Assembly: GCA_019454045.1 (NCBI GenBank)
Contig: SKCR01021394.1
Location: forward strand, 1 to 64,000
Reading direction: 5' to 3'
Source: Zanthoxylum bungeanum
Lineage: Eukaryota > Streptophyta > Magnoliopsida > Sapindales > Rutaceae
Length of the DNA stretch: 64,000 nucleotides
In this document: piece by piece, positions 23,881-37,614 of the stretch
Layout of the letters: each line of letters opens with the position of its first letter
How positions within the stretch are numbered: the stretch's first letter is position 1
Made by a program: the position numbers and the translations under genes
The notes under the pieces: generated by a model
Seen by the model: the letters and a program-made list of their open reading frames with translations, nothing else
Told to the model about the DNA's origin: nothing
Database searches by the model: none

Positions 23881-24700
23881 GATGTTTGAGCGTCAGTTAT
23901 TGATAATATCAACTCTTATGGAAGATACTCATCTACGTCTCGTAAGAAGAAGTGGATTTCATATCTATGTAAAATGCCCCCAGCAACACACCAAACCATG
24001 TCCCCAAAGTACAAAGTTATTGATCAGGAATACTACACCATTCTCACCCATGTAAATCAAAGGACATAGCCTGTTATGTTAGTACACTCATGATTCAGAT
24101 CAATCCATATATGACTATATAATAGATCGATATGAAGCTCATTCTAACCAATATTATAAGAAATTCATTTTTTTCTAGGTCCAGTCCTACATGATCACAT
24201 CATATAAGGTGCCTCTATTCTAATGTCACTACATGAACGATCCTAGATCGAAGTTGTTATATATTTATAGAGTGGACCGCAACTATAGATAAACCAGAAA
24301 TAAAATACTCGTTTTGTTTGTTCTCTATGGACTATTTTAGATTAATAATTTCAGACTAAAATCCTCTTATGTATGACACTCATACATTAATCTTAATGTA
24401 CATAAGTAATCAAGGGTATACAATTTGATTTATAATATGCAAATTAAATCAAAACAATTTGATAAATAAATAATGCATCATTTATTAATTCAAAATAATT
24501 CAACTTACTTGCACTAGAGAAAATGAGACATGTCACGTAACCTTAGACCCTCTAGGTGACCTTAAAAAACTTTAGCCGTCAAGGTATTTTTAAACTAATG
24601 AGCTAAGTTCTCTGCATATGCTATCTTCATGATTGTAATATCTCTTATATATACTATCTCCCTATGAGATAATATTTTCTCTTTATATGCTTTCCCTTTT
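23881..24700. other. unassigned AT-rich region
   Basis: No gene recognised. It may hold decayed 3' UTR of the minus-strand copia fragment that follows. Confidence 0.3.
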
Positions 24701-25000
24701 TGTAGCTTCTTTTATTTTTTTGAGTTAGCCACTGCACTGCAATTATCACAATAAAGTGTAAACGATTTATCCTTATTTGAAATAATTATATTATCCCCAA
24801 AAATTTTCGGAGCCAAACTAATTCCTTAGTTGCTTCACAAGCTACTACATATTTAGCCTCTATGGTGAAGTCAGCAATACAAAATTGTTTTTTTCTCCCC
24901 CACATAATAGAAGCCTATGCCAACATAAAAAGAATAACCATACGGAAGAGCAGTTCGTATGATACATATTCTATGTGTTGGGGTTGGTGCTCAGAGCGCC
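24701..25000 (-). pseudogene. copia RNase H pseudogene fragment
   Basis: The minus strand carries the copia RNase H ending in decayed form: the equivalent of STMEAEYVA at about 24850 and FTLYCDNCSAVANS-like wording at about 24730. No frame is intact. It could be the missing 3' part of the copia element seen at 43963-55434, or an independent copy. Confidence 0.5.
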
Positions 25001-25059
25001 AATCCGGACCGTATTTATGTATGATTCATGAATACGAACATCCCCATATTCCATAATAT

Positions 25060-27586
25060 TACTTATTTATGGTTGCACCTCTTGTTTTTATATATATTAT
25101 TCCATCTGATTACGATTAGATCGAAACTAAATATGGTTTAGTGATATGTATATATTAGACAAAGGCCCGATAATATATAATGCAGTACACAGTTACAAAG
25201 GTAGTTTGTAATTGACATTGGGAAGTGTTACTGCTAAATGTATTTATCAAATATAGTTCCTGGTCAAGATTCACTAACACGGGTCGGTTAGTCAAATTTG
25301 TTGAGACCAATACATGTCGTATATCGAGACTTGGTTCGATGGTTTATCCCACCCAATGAACCATGAGTCTGGGGAGACTCGTATAGACGTGTAGGTGTTT
25401 ATAGTAGATAAACACTGAACGACTCATCAAAAATTCTTAATGGATGGTACATCAACGTCAATAAGAATCTTCTCGGGTTGAGCAGCATAGTGGTCCTTCG
25501 ACTTGAGATACCATTGTGGATGTATGAGACATCCTCCACACTTAGATGGCAGTCATGTCACCGATCTATTTAGATCAGACCTCCGCCTGTTCGTTGGGTG
25601 TGGATCGATCCTCAGGATATCCTGTGTGTATCAAGATAGGATCCGTCAGTTCTGTGTACAGAGCATAGGTAGTCCATATATGATTAGCAGTCTGTAAATT
25701 TGTGGCCATAGTATACTTCGGAAGTGAGTTCCGAATATTATTTAGAGATTGCTAATAGATACGTCGACGAGATAATACCTATAGAGATTTGACGTTTACA
25801 TCTATATCTCTGGGATTATCCGGATACCTGTGATGGAGGGATTATACGTATGCAATGACCTCGACCTGTATGATTCAGCTAGTTTATCCGTGGTCGTCAA
25901 AATTTATGGGTGGATAAATTATGGACACGAAATTCGATTTTGTGACGGATATACTTGAATCTAGAGAGTCTCACTAATGAAATATACTCGTAGAGCACTA
26001 GGGCAACTTTTATGAATAATGATGATTATTTATAAATCGTTTAAACGTTAAACGAAATATACATGCGAACGGGCCGAACCGTCATTTCCTAATTAATGTG
26101 TGTTTGTATTTAATATATGATATTATTAAATACACATTAATAAATTTTCAAATAAAGGTATTTGACATATATCATTAATATATGTATTTGAGATATTTAA
26201 AGTAAATATAATACATATATTTGAGATATTTGTATTTAATTAATTATTTAATTATTTAATTGTTAAATGATTAATATAATTAAAATATAAATATCTCACC
26301 AAATGATAAAGTTAGGAAATGATTATAAGTGTTTATTGTTGACTTTAAAGTAAGGAAATGGTAGTCAAATTGGATTTGACTTCTTTGATATTTGTTTAAA
26401 ATGTTTAAAATTTAAATATCATTTTCCTTTAATTTTAAGTGTAATTTTAGGCCATATACCTAAATGAATATAATTGTTATATTTTTGAGTTGCTTTTGTT
26501 GACTTACTTTAGATCATTAAATGGTTGATGATGATTAAAGCAAGTTGATAAAGCAAAATTAAATGAAATGAAAAATATCTAGATATTTGTATATACACCT
26601 AATTCGGCCAAGGCCCTAATGGAGGAGGTATATATTGTTTGTTTCATCTTTTAGGGTTAAAAGAAGTTCATATACACAAAATAGAACACAAAAGTGGTTG
26701 AGAGAAAAGGTTTGGAGAAAATAAGAAAATCTTGGAAATCTTAAGCATTTGTAAGTTTTCATTCAATTCCTCCAACATGAAAAATGTTTCGAACATACTT
26801 AGCTTAAATTTTGTGATGCTTTGATGTTATCTATCTTCTTATAGTTTGTGTTTTATTTGGTTGAGAACTTGTGTGAAAGATTGATGCATGTAAGTGAGCT
26901 TAAACTTGTTTTAAAGCTTACTTTTGATTCTTTGAAAATCAAAGTTGCCATTCTAGAGTTAGTAAGCCACTCCTTGGTGACCTAGAATTTTTCTAGAGTT
27001 GTTGCAAAGTGTGAGGCTAGATTGGTGAAGTATTGAATGGATTAAAGTGTTGGATTTTGTAAATTTGGTGAAATTGGACAATTTGATGAAATTGAAAAAT
27101 TAGGGTTCATAACCCACTCCAAATTTGGGGCTTTTCATATATGTGATGTATTATGATATGAATATGATGCATGTAAATTTTTGGGTTGATTGGATTTGAT
27201 CTTGGCATGTTTTGAACAAAATGGACAAAAATGCAATTACTTGAAAATTTGGGGGTAGTCACGGCAATTAGGAAAAAATTGGGGATTTGTGTTAAATCTG
27301 ATTTTGATGCATTAGATGTGTTGAAAAAAATTTTAGAAATGATTTAGAATCATCCAAAATTATATTTGATAATTTTTGGGCTAAAATAATCAATTTATAA
27401 AGTTTTGGAGCAATTCGGTAATTACCAAGAAATTTGATCTCTTGTGTAATTTTTCAGAATTTGACAATTGGATAATTAAATAAATAAGTTTATTTAATTG
27501 ATCCGAGAAAAAGTTTTGAAATCAGAAAATTTTGATTTTCCGCTATTCCGCTGCGTTACCGATATTCCCCCTTAAAACCCCTACAC
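25060..27586 (+). mobile_element. LTR-like sequence, family unassigned
   Basis: Sequence style (long, non-coding, CpG-containing U3, then AT-rich stretch 26085-26330, then a leader with 'gtggttgagagaaaagg' at 26693) resembles the long copia LTR at 2133-4103 without matching it. I could not fix termini. The frame at 25503-25697 looks fortuitous. Confidence 0.25.
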
Positions 27587-30406
27587 TATGATAGAAGTAG
27601 TGAGTTTGGAAGAATGGGTTACCCAGAAAAAGACCAAGGAAACTTCTAAGGTCAGACAAATAAGAACCCGACCCAAGCCAAGATGAGCAAGTTCACAGGA
27701 CAAGTAAGAATCCATAGATCCGACCAATACCAGTATGAACCAATATAATTTTAAAAAGAGCAGACTCATGAGAATTGAATACACTAAGAAATTAGCAAAA
27801 GTACCAGTATAGACAATAGGACATAGTACTATATCCGTAGTCTATAGCAAGAGTAGAGAATGCAGAGATTAGCTCATAAGACGAGCCACCACTAATCTAG
27901 GCATCACATCTTATATCCAAAAGATAGGATATGGAGACAATACAAAAGGATATGGTTAGCAATAAGGAAGTTCAGTGTATATAGTAACAATGGATAATGT
28001 AGCTTAATGATAGTAAATATATGAAGACCTCAGATTGATTGATAATATTAAGGAACCTTAAGACATGGAATAGTCGATGTGGTTTCCAATGGAATGAATA
28101 GTAATTCTCTCTTCTAGTAGCCCAACTCTAGTAAGCATATAGACATCTAACCAGACCATCATTGAGCTTAAGAAATAATAGAAATGCGAATTCACAAGAC
28201 CTCTATGGAATGCATATACTCACCTCTCCACTTAGAGCCTAGTAAGGAAAAGAACCAATAAAGAAGAATATTTGACAGAATAAACGGATCTCGAGACGGC
28301 TAGATGGCCGAACATATAAGTTCAACGGAACATAGGTAAGAAGCATGGGATATAATAGTTTGAAGTCATAGTAAGTCAAGCCAAATTTAGAAGTCATTGT
28401 GGAACTAGAAGCCCTTAACGGAGTAAAGGCTTAAAAAAGCGAAGGGACAAGAAAGCGACTCTAGGGAATATAATATATAACTCATAAAGAGTCTCACTAT
28501 ATTGAGATGGAAGAACTAGATAGAGAGTAGCACCTGAACCAAAATATTTAGTAGAGATGTTCTAAGCAATCGAAGTTGATGAAGTTTCCAAGGGAGTAAA
28601 GACATAAAAAGTTCAAGGAACTGAGATAAGAATGAAATCTAAGTAGCGGAGTAAACTTCATAAAGGGGAATAATAAATGGAGTATAGTAGAACTGAGAGA
28701 GAGAGTAACGACTTAAGACGGTTAAGCAACATAGACTAGTAGAAAGAAGTACAAAGGCAACATGATGGAGTTCTGAGAGAGCATGACTCTAGAAAAGGTT
28801 CACAATAAGAGTTAGTATGATCGAAAGTCGGAAAGCGGATCAGGAGTGAAGTTGAAGCAGTAGATAAGAAGAATTGAAAATACACTCAGTAAGGTCATTA
28901 AAGGAGTTATATTATAGAAATGAAATGAAGTGAGAATCTAGGTATACATAAGTCAAATGAAGCGAATATTATCGACTGTAATACAAGTATAATAATGATA
29001 CATTAAGTGTGGAGAGTAGCAGAAGCCCCATGTGATATTCAAGAATTATTATGATCATGGCAAGAGATATAAGAAATGAGGATAAACGATTCAATTGGAA
29101 CAGTCGTGGATATGACCATATTAGCACGAGTATACCGGAGGACGAGCTCGAGATAGTGGATACTGATGGCAGTCACTAGGGGGTTCGGTTCACCATGTCA
29201 AGTCAGAGACAGTGTTCAGTTCAGTCATAGTCAAGAAAAGTCATGTATCATACATGTTGTATAGTAAAGATTGCATATGTAAAGTATTATTAGTGTTCAC
29301 CATCAGAGTTGTAATGTGTAGGCAATTGAGTATTTAGTATGAGAAGTATTATGCATTTATATTATTGAGTAGGGCAATGGTCTCATGCATGAGTTAACGT
29401 ATGAGATAAGATTAATAATGTTGAGCAGAGTCAGAAGGTCAGAGGCTCATGGGGATAGTACTGTCTATTCCCTGCTGATAGCATCTCCATGAGAGGGTTA
29501 CAAAAATGGTATCAGAGCATGGTCTAGGGAGTCAGTGACTGCAGTGGGTAGAGTGCTGGGGTCTTATATACGTAGTATGGCTGAGATACTAGTATACGAG
29601 ACACTACCTCTCTAGTATCTGATCCTCGAGTACATCCTCAAGCCTTATAGACAGGTTAGTAAGAATTCCCAAGTTATGTGAATTTTTTTTCTTAGTAAAA
29701 GTAACAAAAATCCTTATTCTAGTTAAAGATTCTTCTTTAGTTATCCTGGCCTATTAGCAGAAGTTCAAGACAAGTTGTGAGGACAGATAGTAAGGTTCTG
29801 AAAATATTCACTTAAGAGAGTAAAAGAGAAAGAGAATATAAAAGAAAAGTACGATGTATAGATGCTCAGAGTAACCAGAAGTAACTAGAGGTAGAGATGT
29901 AGAAAAAGATAAATAACGAAGTACCAGAACCTGTAGTAGTAAAGAGAATAGAAAAGCCTGAGCAAGAGAAAAATTTCAAATAGACCTAAGTAGGTTCTTT
30001 CCCTTCATGTAAGACTTATCCCTTCCTAATAAGTCTCATTCCCTCATCAAAAAATCCTTCTAGTAGACACAATAGCCTTGAGTACCTCATATAAATAGCA
30101 AGTTCTCAGAGTAATGAAGAATAGTTAGGAAGATAAAAGAAGCAAGAAACCAAGATTAGATGTGGGAGTTTCAATAGACAAGAGATGCCAAAAAGGATAA
30201 ATAAATTTTAGATCCCCAAACCCAGGTTCGTAAGCAAGTGAATGAAGGTCGTAAGCTGAGAGGATTAGTTATCATAACCTAAGCAATCCAACAAAATACA
30301 ACCCTAAACTACCTAGATTCTCACCCCCTCAGTAATATCGGTTAAATAAGCTTGTCTTGAATGATTCTATCTCATACCTATCTTATATGAGTAATAGACT
30401 ATACCA

Positions 30407-30408
<2 letters not shown>
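27587..30408. other. purine-rich non-coding region, decayed retroelement
   Basis: Rich in A and G on the plus strand, with no meaningful open frame. A primer-binding-site-like word at 29507-29518 suggests the part to its left (up to GGTTACA at about 29502) is an LTR, and the part to its right is a leader. Confidence 0.35.
29507..29518 (+). other. primer-binding-site-like TGGTATCAGAGC
   Basis: Twelve bases identical to the tRNA-iMet primer binding site at 4105, four bases after a possible LTR end (GTTACA). There is no recognisable gag after it. Confidence 0.55.
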
Positions 30409-30454
<46 letters not shown>

Positions 30455-30464
30455 ATATATATAT
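30409..30464. repeat. (AT)n microsatellite
   Basis: Uninterrupted AT dinucleotides to about 30451, then one C and further AT. It corresponds to the shorter AT runs at 40490-40540 and 62245-62294 in the other copies of this Athila 3' UTR. Confidence 0.95.
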
Positions 30465-30466
30465 GT

Positions 30467-31058
30467 AAAGTTTAAGTAATTAAGTCTGTAGGGGTGTCTT
30501 AACACATAGTGCCCTAAAGCCAACTGGTTGGGAGTCACTGACCCAAAGCTCTCTACATAGATGGAAGATATTGTATATAAATAAATAAAAAAAAAAAGAA
30601 AAAAAAATCAGAAATATCAGAAAAAAAAATTATTCCATTGCTTAAAAAAGGTGTGAATTCTGATATAACTGTAAGACAAAAATATTACTCTCTTTTCAAC
30701 TACACTTGTGACTATTGTGGGGAAAAATGGGTTGATTAATATTTTATTGGCTGTGTATATGGAGAATGGTAAAAATAATCGGAGAATTTACTTATTCGGT
30801 AATTTAGAAAGAAACAAAACAATTATTGACTTGGATAAGAAGTTTCACCTGTTTAGTCACTAATTTTTTTTTAATTCTCTTTTCTCTTTTCCTTTTGCTT
30901 TTGTGTGCATTAGTTTTACTATCTTTTTACTTTTATCAAACATTTGTGGGTATCGTTGTTGTAAGCCCTCACGAGACTACAACTCATCCATTAAGGACAC
31001 CTAGAGGTTTAAAGGCTTGTTGCATATGCTAAATGCAATCGTGATCCATAGGAAAGTG
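30467..31058 (+). mobile_element. Athila-like 3' UTR, left part
   Basis: Aligns with 62300-62890 of the LOG-bearing element: 'taggggtgtcttaacac', 'gccctaaagccaactgg', 'cactaatt..ttctctttt', 'cctcacgagactacaactc' and 'gctaaatgcaatcgtgatcc'. It is interrupted after GGAAAGTG by the Tat/Ogre-like element and resumes at 42064. The frame 30826-31032 is not a gene. Confidence 0.8.
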
Positions 31059-32842
31059 TGTAGGACACAGAAATGGACGACGCTGTTCCGGGCTCGCGGC
31101 CCGGTCGGGAGTACGGAGTAGCCCGTGAGGGACTAAACGGAGAATGAAATGGAGTCGCCACCCGGTGTGAACCAGGAAAATGATTTAAGGCCGCACTCAC
31201 CCCTCACAAGGGAAGACCTCAAACCGTTGGGTTCAGAATGGTCTCTTACTTATGCCACTTGTAATGAACGGATTTTTGCAATAATTTAACTAAGTCTACA
31301 CAATATATATGTCCAAGAACAACCTAAATCTAGTTCACATTCATAAAAATAAATCCTATGTCTAAGTCATCATGCTTTAAAGGTAAGTTTTTCATCATAA
31401 CGGCAAACATACGATAACACACAATAATCTCATAAGCATGTTGAATTATCAAACACGAAAAATAAATAAAAACCTAAACATAAACGTAAATTAAATTCCT
31501 ATTGTGAAAGAAAGTAATTAAATCATGCATAAAGAAACAATATACTAACAACTAAATCATGCTTAGAAATAGATAACATACTAACGACTAATCATGCCGA
31601 AACACAAGATTGGGCGAAACGAAATATGCGTGTCTCTCAAGTGGTACGTGGCATTGTATCCCGAGTGCAAACTGCAATACCGTCCATTCGAATTCGGCTA
31701 TGTGAAGGTGGGAAAGATGGACTGTGTGGGTGAGTGAGGGGCTTGGTCAGGGCAGTGGCGTGAAGGCTGTATGTGAGTGTGTAGTTTGTGTGCGTGAGTG
31801 AGGGCTGTGGTGTGTGCAGTTTTAGGGCAATGCTGTTAGGGTATTTTGCGGCAGTGAGAGGCTGATGAAGGTATGTGAGGCGTGATGGGCTGATGAGGGC
31901 TAGGTAAGATTTGTGGCTGCTGGGCGATGTGGGAGTGAGGCTTGCGCTGCTAAGGACGTGAAGGCAGGTGACTTTTTGAAGGCTTGTGGGACGCGAAGGC
32001 AGGGGCTGTTAAGGGCTTGGTGAGACGCATAGGTGGGGCTGCTAAGGACGTGAAGGCAGAGGGCGTGTGGGGCAGGCGTGACTTGTTGAATTGGGCAGTA
32101 TGCGTGAAGGCTAAAGACGCTGTTCAAGACTTAGGATATTAGGGTTTTCTTTTTGTGTTTTTAGTGAGAATGAGCTCTTCTATTTCTTGTGATTTCCGTG
32201 AATGTGCTAGGTTGTTTCTTGTGAGAATATTGTATGTATGAGCTAGGCTTTTTTGTGTGTTTAGATGAATGAGCTAGAGTTTAATGTGTGGGTGAATGGT
32301 TCTTTTTATAGGCAAAGGGATGGGGGCTATCCTTGTTTGAGAAGGAAAAGGATTTGTGAAATTATGAGGGATATTTTTAATTAGTGTGTGATAACGAAAA
32401 ATCTTTTAATTAGGGAAGTGATTTGATTTAATTTGATTTCTTCTCTTTTAGTTAGGGATATGATTTGATTTAAATTAGGAATGTGATTTATGAGATTTGA
32501 TTTGATTTATTTAATTTAGGAATGAAATTTGTTTTGATTTAATTTAATTTGATTTAATTTAATTTTTGACATGTGTATTAAATGTTTTAATTATTATTGG
32601 ATGTGATTTAATGGGCTTGGGCTAGGTGGGCGTGTGGCTTTGGTTTTGGGCTAAGGATGTGTTTTGAAACGGAGGTCCAACAAGCGAACCCGAAGCTAAT
32701 CCAGCGAATTAAATCCAACAATGTGTCAATTCTTGACTTTTCCCTTCCGACGTCCGTTTCCCGCGGCTTCCACAATTAAAGAGGTAGTGTCTCCATACGA
32801 GACTCATCATCGGGACTTACATGCAAAAATACAGTGCCTACA
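31059..32842 (-). repeat. 3' LTR of the 11-kb Tat/Ogre-like element
   Basis: 1784 bp, from TGTAGGACAC to GCCTACA. Near-identical to 39269-42063 apart from small changes and the nested insertion there. Frames such as 31900-32127 fall in a G-rich part and are not genes. Confidence 0.88.
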
Positions 32843-32862
32843 GTCGCCCCCACTTTGATGGG
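32843..32862 (-). other. polypurine tract of the 11-kb element
   Basis: On the minus strand AAAGTGGGGGCGAC directly precedes the LTR start TGTAGGCAC. The same tract precedes the LTR at 50616. Confidence 0.75.
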
Positions 32863-32939
32863 ACTTGTGCAGTGTGTAACAGTGACAATCCTATCAAAGT
32901 TATGCAATGCATTTTCACTTACCTGGCTCGCCAGCTGCC

Positions 32940-33790
32940 ACCTGGCTTGCCTGTTGCTCTGAACTAAATTGATGATGTGCCATTCCTGGCGTGTTAAACC
33001 CCGTACCTAGGGTGTCGCGGTAGTCCACAATAGTCCACGATAGTCCATATGCCGTACCTGCCATGCTAAACCCCATACCTAGGGTGTCACAGTAGTCCAC
33101 AATAGTCCACATGCCGTACCTAGCATGCTAAACCTCGTAACTAGGGTGTCGCAGTAGTCCACAATAGTCCATAATAGTCCACGATAGTCCACATGACGTA
33201 CCTGGCGTGCTAAACCCCGTACATAGGGTGTCGCGGTAGTCCACAATAGTCCACATGACGTACCTGGCGTGCTAAACCCCGGACCTAGGGTGTCACGATT
33301 GCGTCTCCATACCTAGAGTGTCGCAGTTGTGTCTGAGTGCGGTACCTGGCGTGCTAAACCCCGTACCTAGGGTGTCGCGGTTGCGTCTCCATACCTAGAG
33401 TGTCCCAGTTGTGTCTGAGTGCCGTACCTGGCGTGCTAAACCCCGTACCTAGGGTGTCACGGTTGCATCTCCATACCTAGAGTGTTGCAGAGTTGATTTT
33501 GTTGTGCCATACCCGGCGTGCTAAACCCCATACCCGAGGTGTCGCGGTTGCGTCTCCATACCTAGAGTGTTGCAGAGTTGATGTCTCCATACCTGGAGTG
33601 CCATACCTGGCAAGCTAAACCCTATACCCGAGGTGTCCCGGTTGCGTCTCCATACCTAGAGTATCGCAATGATATCTCCATACTCGGAGTGCCGTACCTG
33701 GCATGCTAAACCCCATACCCGAGGCGTCGCTGAAATATCCCCATACCCGGAGTGCCCTACCTGGCATGATAAATTGATGTCTCAATACCC
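32940..33790 (-). repeat. tandem array 1, GTACCTGGCGTGCTAAACCCC units
   Basis: Degenerate repeats of 'taccnggcgtgctaaacccc', 'gtacctagggtgtcgcggt', 'tccacaatagtccac' and 'gcgtctccatacctagagtg' in changing combinations, a higher-order array. It lies between leader and 3' LTR, where Tat/Ogre elements often carry tandem repeats. Confidence 0.85.
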
Positions 33791-35130
33791 GGAGTGCCAT
33801 ACCCGGCAAAACTGATATTGAAGTTGGCCTCACCCCCAGAATGCCATACCCGGCAAGACTGCTACTGATGCCGATGCGGGCTTCGCCCCCAGACTGATGT
33901 TGATGTGGGCCTCGCCCCCAAAATGATATGGGCCTCGCCCCAAACTGATACTGATGATGTAGTGTGGTTCATTTCCGAACCGTTACTTGAGGTGGTCCAT
34001 TCCCGAACCGTAACTGTAAGGTGATGAAGGTCTTATTCCCGAATTGTGATGATGGTATTGTTCCCGAATTGTGATGAGATTGATGGCGAGGTGCTGTGAC
34101 CTCTGGGTCTTGTTCCCGAACCACCGAGTGGGTTTTTTTCCCGAAGTGAGCTGATGGTCATGTTCCCTAATTGAGTTGTGATTGATGGCGAGGTGCTGTG
34201 ACCTCTGGGTCTTGTTCTCGAACCACCGATTGGGTTTTGTTCCCGAAGTGAGCTGAGGGTCTTGTTCCCTAATTGAGTTGTGGGTATTGTTCCCGATTTG
34301 AGTTGAGGGTCTTATTCCCTGAATTATGGGTCTTGTTCCCGAACTGTGTTAAGATATGGCTTTATTCCCCTAGGCTTTGTTCCCATTTTAAGTTGAGGGT
34401 CTTATTCCCGTGGGTCTTGTTCCCTATTTGAGTTGAGGGTCTTGTTCCCATGGGTCTTGTTCCCTTATTTGAGTTGAGGGTATTGTCCCCTGAATTGTGG
34501 GTCTTGTTCCCGAACTGTGTAAAGAGTGGGCTTTGTTCCCGAGCTGTACTGAATGTGGGCTTTATTCCCGAGTTGTATTTAATGTGTGGGCTTTGTTCCC
34601 TGACTTTGCTGAATGTGGGCTTTGTTCCCTGACTTTGTTGAGAGTGGGCTTTGTTCCCTGACTTTGCTGAATGTGGGCTTTGTTCCCGATCTGTGTTGAT
34701 GGTGGGCTTTGTTCCCGAACTGTTGATTGTGGGCTTTATTCCCGAACTGTTGATTGTGGGCTTTATTCCTTGGGCTTTGTTCCCTGGGCTTTATTCCCGA
34801 ACTGTGTAGAGAGTGGGATTTGTTCCCGAACTGTGTTGAAATAGGGCTTTATTCCACTGGGCTTTATTCCCGAACTATATTGAATGTGTGCTTTATTCCC
34901 GATCTGTACTAAATATGGGCTTTATTCCCTGACTGTGTTGACTGTGGGCTTTGTCCCCAAACTGATACTGATGTGGGCCTCGCCCTAGGACTCATCCCCA
35001 AAACCAATACTGATGCGGGCCTCAACCCTGGGAATCATCCCCGAAACTGATACCGATGTGGGCCTCAACCCTGGGACTCATCCCCGAAACTAGTGCTGGT
35101 GCGGGCCTCAACCCTAGGACTCATCCCCGA
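33791..35130 (-). repeat. tandem array 2, GGGCTTTGTTCCCGAACTG and GGGCCTCGCCCC units
   Basis: Roughly 30-35-bp units built around 'gggctttgttcccgaactg' (about 34080-34960), flanked by 'gatgngggcctcgcccc' units. The related element has equivalent units at 49440-50470. The frame at 34450-34632 is repeat-encoded. Confidence 0.85.
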
Positions 35131-35723
35131 AACTGATACTGATATGTTGCTGATTCTGGTTGGCTTACATTTGCCGCTTTCTCATTCTTTTTAAAACCTG
35201 TGAATACAAAACAGAACAAACACATAAAAGAAATGCAAGTGTGTTACGTGTATGCATGTATGTATGGATGTATTTCCTATTCCGATGGGTTAGGTCTTCC
35301 TTGTGCTCCTCGGTGCTTCTCGCCTATAACTGTCTTCGGTCGCCCTCGGGGCCTGCTTACAGTTTCTTTCTATCAATTCTCTTCTGGTAATTGCGCAGTT
35401 TCCTTTTGTCCTATGACTCAAGATCTCGTTGTTCCCCTTATTTGCGGGGTGGTAGGCTGGTCGCCCCCAGTCTTGATTTAGCTTTCCGCTGCTTGTAATA
35501 GGTCAAGGTGAACCACGTGATGTGGCATTCCATATCATCATACTATATCACATGCTACAAAATAGTTCCAATAGTTATACATATTATTGCCCTCAAAGAA
35601 TGCTCAGTAATGAAACCAAAGAACCTTCAAAACATTCAACGCAACTCAAATCCAAGTATTTGAATAAATAATCTAAGCCAGACTCAAAGTGTGTGTGCAA
35701 AGGTTCCTTTGCAGATTCATCCC
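35131..35723 (-). other. internal non-coding segment of the 11-kb element
   Basis: On the minus strand the stretch at about 35190-35250 matches 49305-49385 of the gag-bearing element ('tttgtgtttgttctgtttt...acaggttt'). This places the junction between the arrays and the upstream part. No gag remains. Confidence 0.6.
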
Positions 35724-37609
35724 TGTAGACAACAGAATCTGGGCGACGCTGTTCTAGGCTCGCGGCCTAGTTGGGAAAGTACGAAATAACATGGAGTCGC
35801 CACCCGGTGTGAACCGGGACAAAGATTTAAGGCCGCACTCACCCCTCGCAAGGGAAGACCTCAAACCGTTGGGTTCAGAATGGTCCCTTACTTATGTCAC
35901 TTGTGATGATATAATTTGTGCAATGAACTAACCAAGTCTACTCAATAATCATGCTCAAGGGTACTTAGATCTAACATGCTTTCATCCAAATAATTCCACG
36001 CAATATAACACAACGAGCATATTGAACTATTAAATCAACATGCATAAATCATTACCCAAACGCATCATAAACTAAGAACATGCATAATGAACAACCTAAA
36101 CATGCTTTAACAAATAAATAACAAACTAAATTAAACCATGCTTTAAATAATAAACAAATAACCTAAAGACTATAACATGCTCAAATACAAGTTAGGATGA
36201 GATGAGATATGTATATCTTAAGCGGTACGTGGCTTTGTATCCCGAGTGCAGACCATACTACCGTCCATTCGGAATCGGCTATGGAATTTACGTCCGGGTT
36301 TCCATCCGATATACCATAAAAGGGAACACATATCCCGCTCATCCAACAATCACATCATGCTTCAAACGACTCTCATGCAATTATATATCAAAATAAATAA
36401 AACAACAATAAAGAAGATAAGTAGAAAGGTGCCCTCAGGTCTAACCTCTTTTGTCGTCTAAGAAAGGGCGTTACACGTCCGTTGGAAGGGTGAATGATCC
36501 GCTACTCTTTTAGTTCACCAACTCAACGTCTTTCCTCGCTGTTTTGCTGTTCGGGCTGGTGTTTCAAGTCCGTTTCGCTGCTGTTTCGCTGCTACGTTTC
36601 AGGTCACTGTCTTGATGGTTTAGCGGACTGTTTTGGTGATTTTGAAGGCTTAGGGAGGTGCGTTTGTGAGGATTTTTTAGGGAAACTTTATGGAGGTTTT
36701 GGGGATGGTGTTTAGGTGATTTTAGGACTGTTTTGTGGGCTAAGGACGCAACAAAAACTGACCAGAACAGAAGGTGAACTGCGGCAGTTCACAGGTGCAG
36801 TGGGGGGTGTTTTCAGGGACTGTTTTGGGGCTGCGAATGGGGCTGTGTTTGGAGGGTGTTTAGTGCGACTTTAGGGCTGTGAATAAGGTTTATTTGAGGG
36901 TGTTTTAGGGCTGTGAATGGGGGCTGGAACTTGGCAATGGAGGGTTAAGTTTAGGGCTTGGGTGTGAAGGGTGTTGATGATGGAGGGAAGGTGCGGCAAT
37001 GGAGGCTATTGGATCTTGAAGGTGCGGCAATGGAGGCTTCAGGGGGATGCTTGGGCATGTAATGGAGGCTTAAGAGAGTGCTTTAGGCGTGTGAGAGAGG
37101 TGTATGGGCTAGGTCTTGAATGGGGCGGTGAAGGCCTCTTTTTATAGGCAAAGGGGTGATGGCTTTCCTAATTAGATTAGGAAGGAATCTCCTAATTGAT
37201 TTCTAATAAGGAATGCATCTCCTAATTAGGATTTGGGATTGGATTTGATTTGGTAGGGATTTGATTTGATTTCTTTTATTTAGGTAAGGATTTTATTTGA
37301 TTTCAACATGTGATAAATGTGCATATACCTAAATAAAGGCACTATGGGCGTGAATCCCCCTCCTTGGGCATGGGCTTGGTTTGACTTGGGTATTTTGGGT
37401 TTGGTTTGGGTTTTGGGCCTTAGGTAAGCTTTGAAACGGAATTCCAACAAGCAGCCGAAGCTAAACAACTCAGATAAAATCCAACAAAAATTCTATTTTC
37501 CAACTTTACCCTTCCAACGTCCGTTTCCCGCGACTTTCATGACTAATGAAGTAGTTGCCTCCATACGAGACTCATCATTGGGCTAATGTGTAAAAATGCA
37601 ATGCCTACA
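35724..37609 (-). mobile_element. nested solo LTR, Tat/Ogre-like
   Basis: 1886 bp from TGTAGACAACAG to GCCTACA with a perfect 5-bp duplication ATCCC (35719-35723, 37610-37614). It shares the conserved LTR end with both larger elements, but its U3 differs. With no internal region, it is a solo LTR, the product of LTR-LTR recombination. Frames such as 36494-36715 are not genes. Confidence 0.88.
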
Positions 37610-37614
37610 ATCCC

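Noticed and set aside
32940..35130. CRISPR-like array
   Set aside because: Units vary in length and are directly adjacent without unique spacers; plant context and position in an LTR element explain it.
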